From: Protonemura montana
Taxonomy: Eukaryota; Arthropoda; Insecta; Plecoptera; Nemouridae
NCBI GenBank assembly: GCA_947568835.1
Contig: OX387602.1
Coordinates: 5,612,570 to 5,676,569 of the forward strand
DNA length: 64,000 nucleotides
Direction of reading: 5' to 3'
Positions 61,861 to 64,000 of the stretch are shown in pieces. The notes below the pieces were generated by a model. It did no database searches. It was not told the origin of the DNA and saw only the letters and a program-made list of their open reading frames with translations. The translations under genes were made by a program, and so were the position numbers. Within the stretch, counting starts at the first letter, position 1; the number at the start of each line of letters is the position of its first letter.

Positions 61861-62682
61861 AATTGTAATTGTCTTTATTTGTCCGTTATCACAAGGTTTA
61901 CATTCAGAGTGTAATAGGATGTGGACTCGTCCAAAAACAGAAACAAAGCGTATTTTAAAACACTAAAAACACAGGTGAGATAAATAAAATCAAATAACAA
62001 CAGTCACACCTTTGTCCAATCCTTTGAGTCTAATTTATAAAATTCGTCAATACTATAAAAACCTTTGCATAATAACAATTCCTTTATAGTGCGTCTAAAC
62101 TTAAAAGAATCCGCTATTGAGGCAATATTGTCAGGAAGGCTATTAAACAGTTTAATACCAAGATAAAATACGCTGTCTTTAAAACTATTTAGTCGATGTT
62201 TAGGGATACATAGTTTTGAGCAATTTCTGGTTTCATAATGGTGTTCGTCAGAATGTTTATTAAAAAGATGTTTATCTTTAAAAATGCAGGTCAATGATTC
62301 AAGGATTAAAACGCTAGGTAAAGTTAAAATGCTTTCCCGAATAAATAAATTTCTACAAGATTTTCTTTTTTTTTGATTGAGTTAAAATTCTAATAGCGTT
62401 TTTTTGAAGCTTAAAAACCCTTTTTAAAACCGAGCCAGCACTACCCCAAGCTGTGATCCCATAGGATGCCTTAGAGTGAAAGTAAGCAAAGTATACTTCT
62501 CTCAGTTTGGTTTTTGATATCAAATGTCTTAATTTAAAAAGAGCACAGCAAGAAGTTCGTAATTTTTGGCACAGATATTTTTCATGGTGATTCCATTTTA
62601 AATGCTCGTCTAAAATAAGGCCTAAGAATTTAGCGTGCGTTCCTGTTTCTATGCGTTGCCCGTCCACTTCAAGGTCATAAGA
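61861..62682 (-). mobile_element. 5'-truncated non-LTR retrotransposon (Jockey/CR1-like), minus strand
   Basis: Read on the minus strand, a frame within 62353-62763 becomes element-like from about 62682: YDLEVDGQRIETGTHAKFLG, then LDEHLKWNHH and FHSKASYGITAWGS, the post-catalytic region of a non-LTR RT. A frameshift at a T-run near 62355-62375 moves the reading to a second frame (62004-62294) with HHYETRNCSKL, FYLGIKLFNSLPDNI and GFYSIDEFYKLD, the usual C-terminus. The catalytic YADD part is missing, so the copy is dead. A 3' UTR with AATAAA and an ACAATTACAATTATAA tail ends near 61861. Confidence 0.85.
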
Positions 62683-62915
62683 GAGCATAACAACAAGCAA
62701 GTGCATAGCAACAGCATAGCAAGTGTCAAATTTGCCCTGGTGCAAGCCAGTCAAAAATGCCATGTAAACAAATGATTAATTTAATTAACGATTAATCCTC
62801 AACGATTAATTTACTCAACATATTGTTCTTAGTAATGTAAATGTACGCGTTTGCTTAATGTAAGCGTCACTGACAATGTTTATACACATAACATGTATGG
62901 AAAAACTGATATATC

Positions 62916-62936
62916 TAAATAAATAAATAAATAAAA
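62916..62936 (+). repeat. (TAAA)n tract
   Basis: Five TAAA units. Such tails often end non-LTR elements on the + strand, but the nearby element is on the minus strand with its own 3' end at 61861, so this may mark a second insertion or be a plain microsatellite. Confidence 0.85.
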
Positions 62937-64000
62937 CCATGCTTTTGACGGTTCAAAAAAGCGTTTTCGATGGAAAAGTCATGGCAAGAAGAGAATACAT
63001 TTACGACCTAGCCATGGAAGACTGGATTTCGGTGAATGTCGTGACACATTTGTTAAAGTTGTGTCTCTACGTTTTGGAAAAGTTTGGCTTTGATTTGATA
63101 CCGCAAACGTGAAACTGCGACTTAATTATCACTGAATTAGACATGTGCGTTTACGCAGTTGTGAAACTTTCGCAAATAACTCGAGAGAGAGACCGAGTAC
63201 GAGATTCGGGAATACGCACGCTTTACGTGCGGACGCGTTCGCGTGCGTTTCGGTCGCGAAATGATTTATAATTATTACCCGCGACTCGGGGAGTGTTATG
63301 AGACGAAGAAATGAAGGCGTTTCGCTTATCCAAAGATAAACTGCTCTCCGCCAAGGCGGCCAAGATTGCACCAGTGTTTTTCTTTCTGAAAATTATCTCC
63401 CTAATTTATTTCGAACTGATTGTCCGTTTAGATGTACTTTCTTGTTATTTCGACTCGCGCGACGCAGCCAAGTAATCGTTGTCGACTCCATAATTTCGCA
63501 TGTTCCTCGTTCTCTGATTTCCATTCTTATTCCAGAAATATACATTCCTTTCTCTCTTTTTTTCATAAATCCATTATTCATGGTGAGATAAAAAAAAATC
63601 TCTCGAGAATGGAAGTTTTTATATCGTTTTAATATAAAAGAAGTGGCTGTGTCGACTTCTTTTCATTTGGTTATAATTCTCTTCGGAAAGGATGTTAATA
63701 ATTTGTCTTTCACGGCTCGATACCGACGGCATTTCGCGTTTCTGGCGGAATCTCGCAGCATCCGCGCAGCATTGCCATTTCGCAGATTGTCGGCGAGTGA
63801 TTGACGCATCGTGAGCTCATAAGGTTCACGTTTTCATTCTCTTAAAACTCTCATACCTCAAAAGTTTTTTATCATAATGTAAAATTGAAATTGCGGTCTC
63901 GCGGCTGGCGGCAAACAAGCCCCATCAACAGCCGGAAGAGCCGCGAGAGTCTCCGCCTTGTTAGACGAGCCGGCAATTAATAATCGAACAGAGCTTTTAC
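62937..64000. other. Non-coding right edge with a CpG-rich patch
   Basis: A CpG-dense patch at about 63180-63300 contains a small hairpin (CGCACG / CGTGCG at 63215-63231) and a second CGTGCG nearby. It could be the promoter of a gene outside the window. No coding exon recognised. Confidence 0.4.

Overview
The window looks like a piece of an insect (arthropod) nuclear genome. It is AT-rich, spliced genes have small exons and kilobase introns with GT-AG boundaries, there are many simple repeats, and decayed non-LTR retrotransposons are present. No bacterial operon structure, CRISPR array, phage or plasmid feature was seen. I cannot name the species or order from sequence alone.

One gene is certain: an ionotropic receptor of the IR75 type (variant ionotropic glutamate receptor, chemosensory) on the + strand from 2205 to 13066. 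I joined ten coding exons by hand. Every exon junction keeps frame and phase, giving an intact 722-codon protein (704 from the preferred inner start). It has a signal peptide, amino-terminal domain, split ligand-binding lobes S1/S2, three membrane segments, a pore stretch and an unusual Arg-rich C-terminal tail. One intron (5700-6945) has a GC donor. A polyadenylation signal lies 57 bases after the stop.

Upstream (1-2204) there is one open, coding-like stretch ending at 1052 that could be the last exon of another + strand gene. Downstream (13067-64000) is mostly non-coding: intergenic and/or very long introns. It holds a plausible signal-peptide first exon at 24022-24082, with a CpG-rich patch and a TAATTA-rich patch just upstream; three weaker exon candidates (38754, 51940, 60721); and a small ORF at 14951.

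Repeats are the other theme. There are two dead Jockey/CR1-like retrotransposon fragments (48551-49885 + and 61861-62682 -). A roughly 300-bp dispersed family has three direct copies (about 41620, 47280, 48125). A short ~30-bp box occurs six times, four of them in tandem with a ~47-bp period inside an IR intron. CpG-dense islands rich in GACGCC/GGCGTC are scattered across the window. One of these islands lies inside the last IR exon and encodes its Arg-rich tail: a 20-base string there recurs exactly 33 kb away.

I found no convincing new multi-gene system. The observations most worth checking are the repeat-derived receptor tail, the ~30-bp box family and the strong hairpin at 25331-25359.
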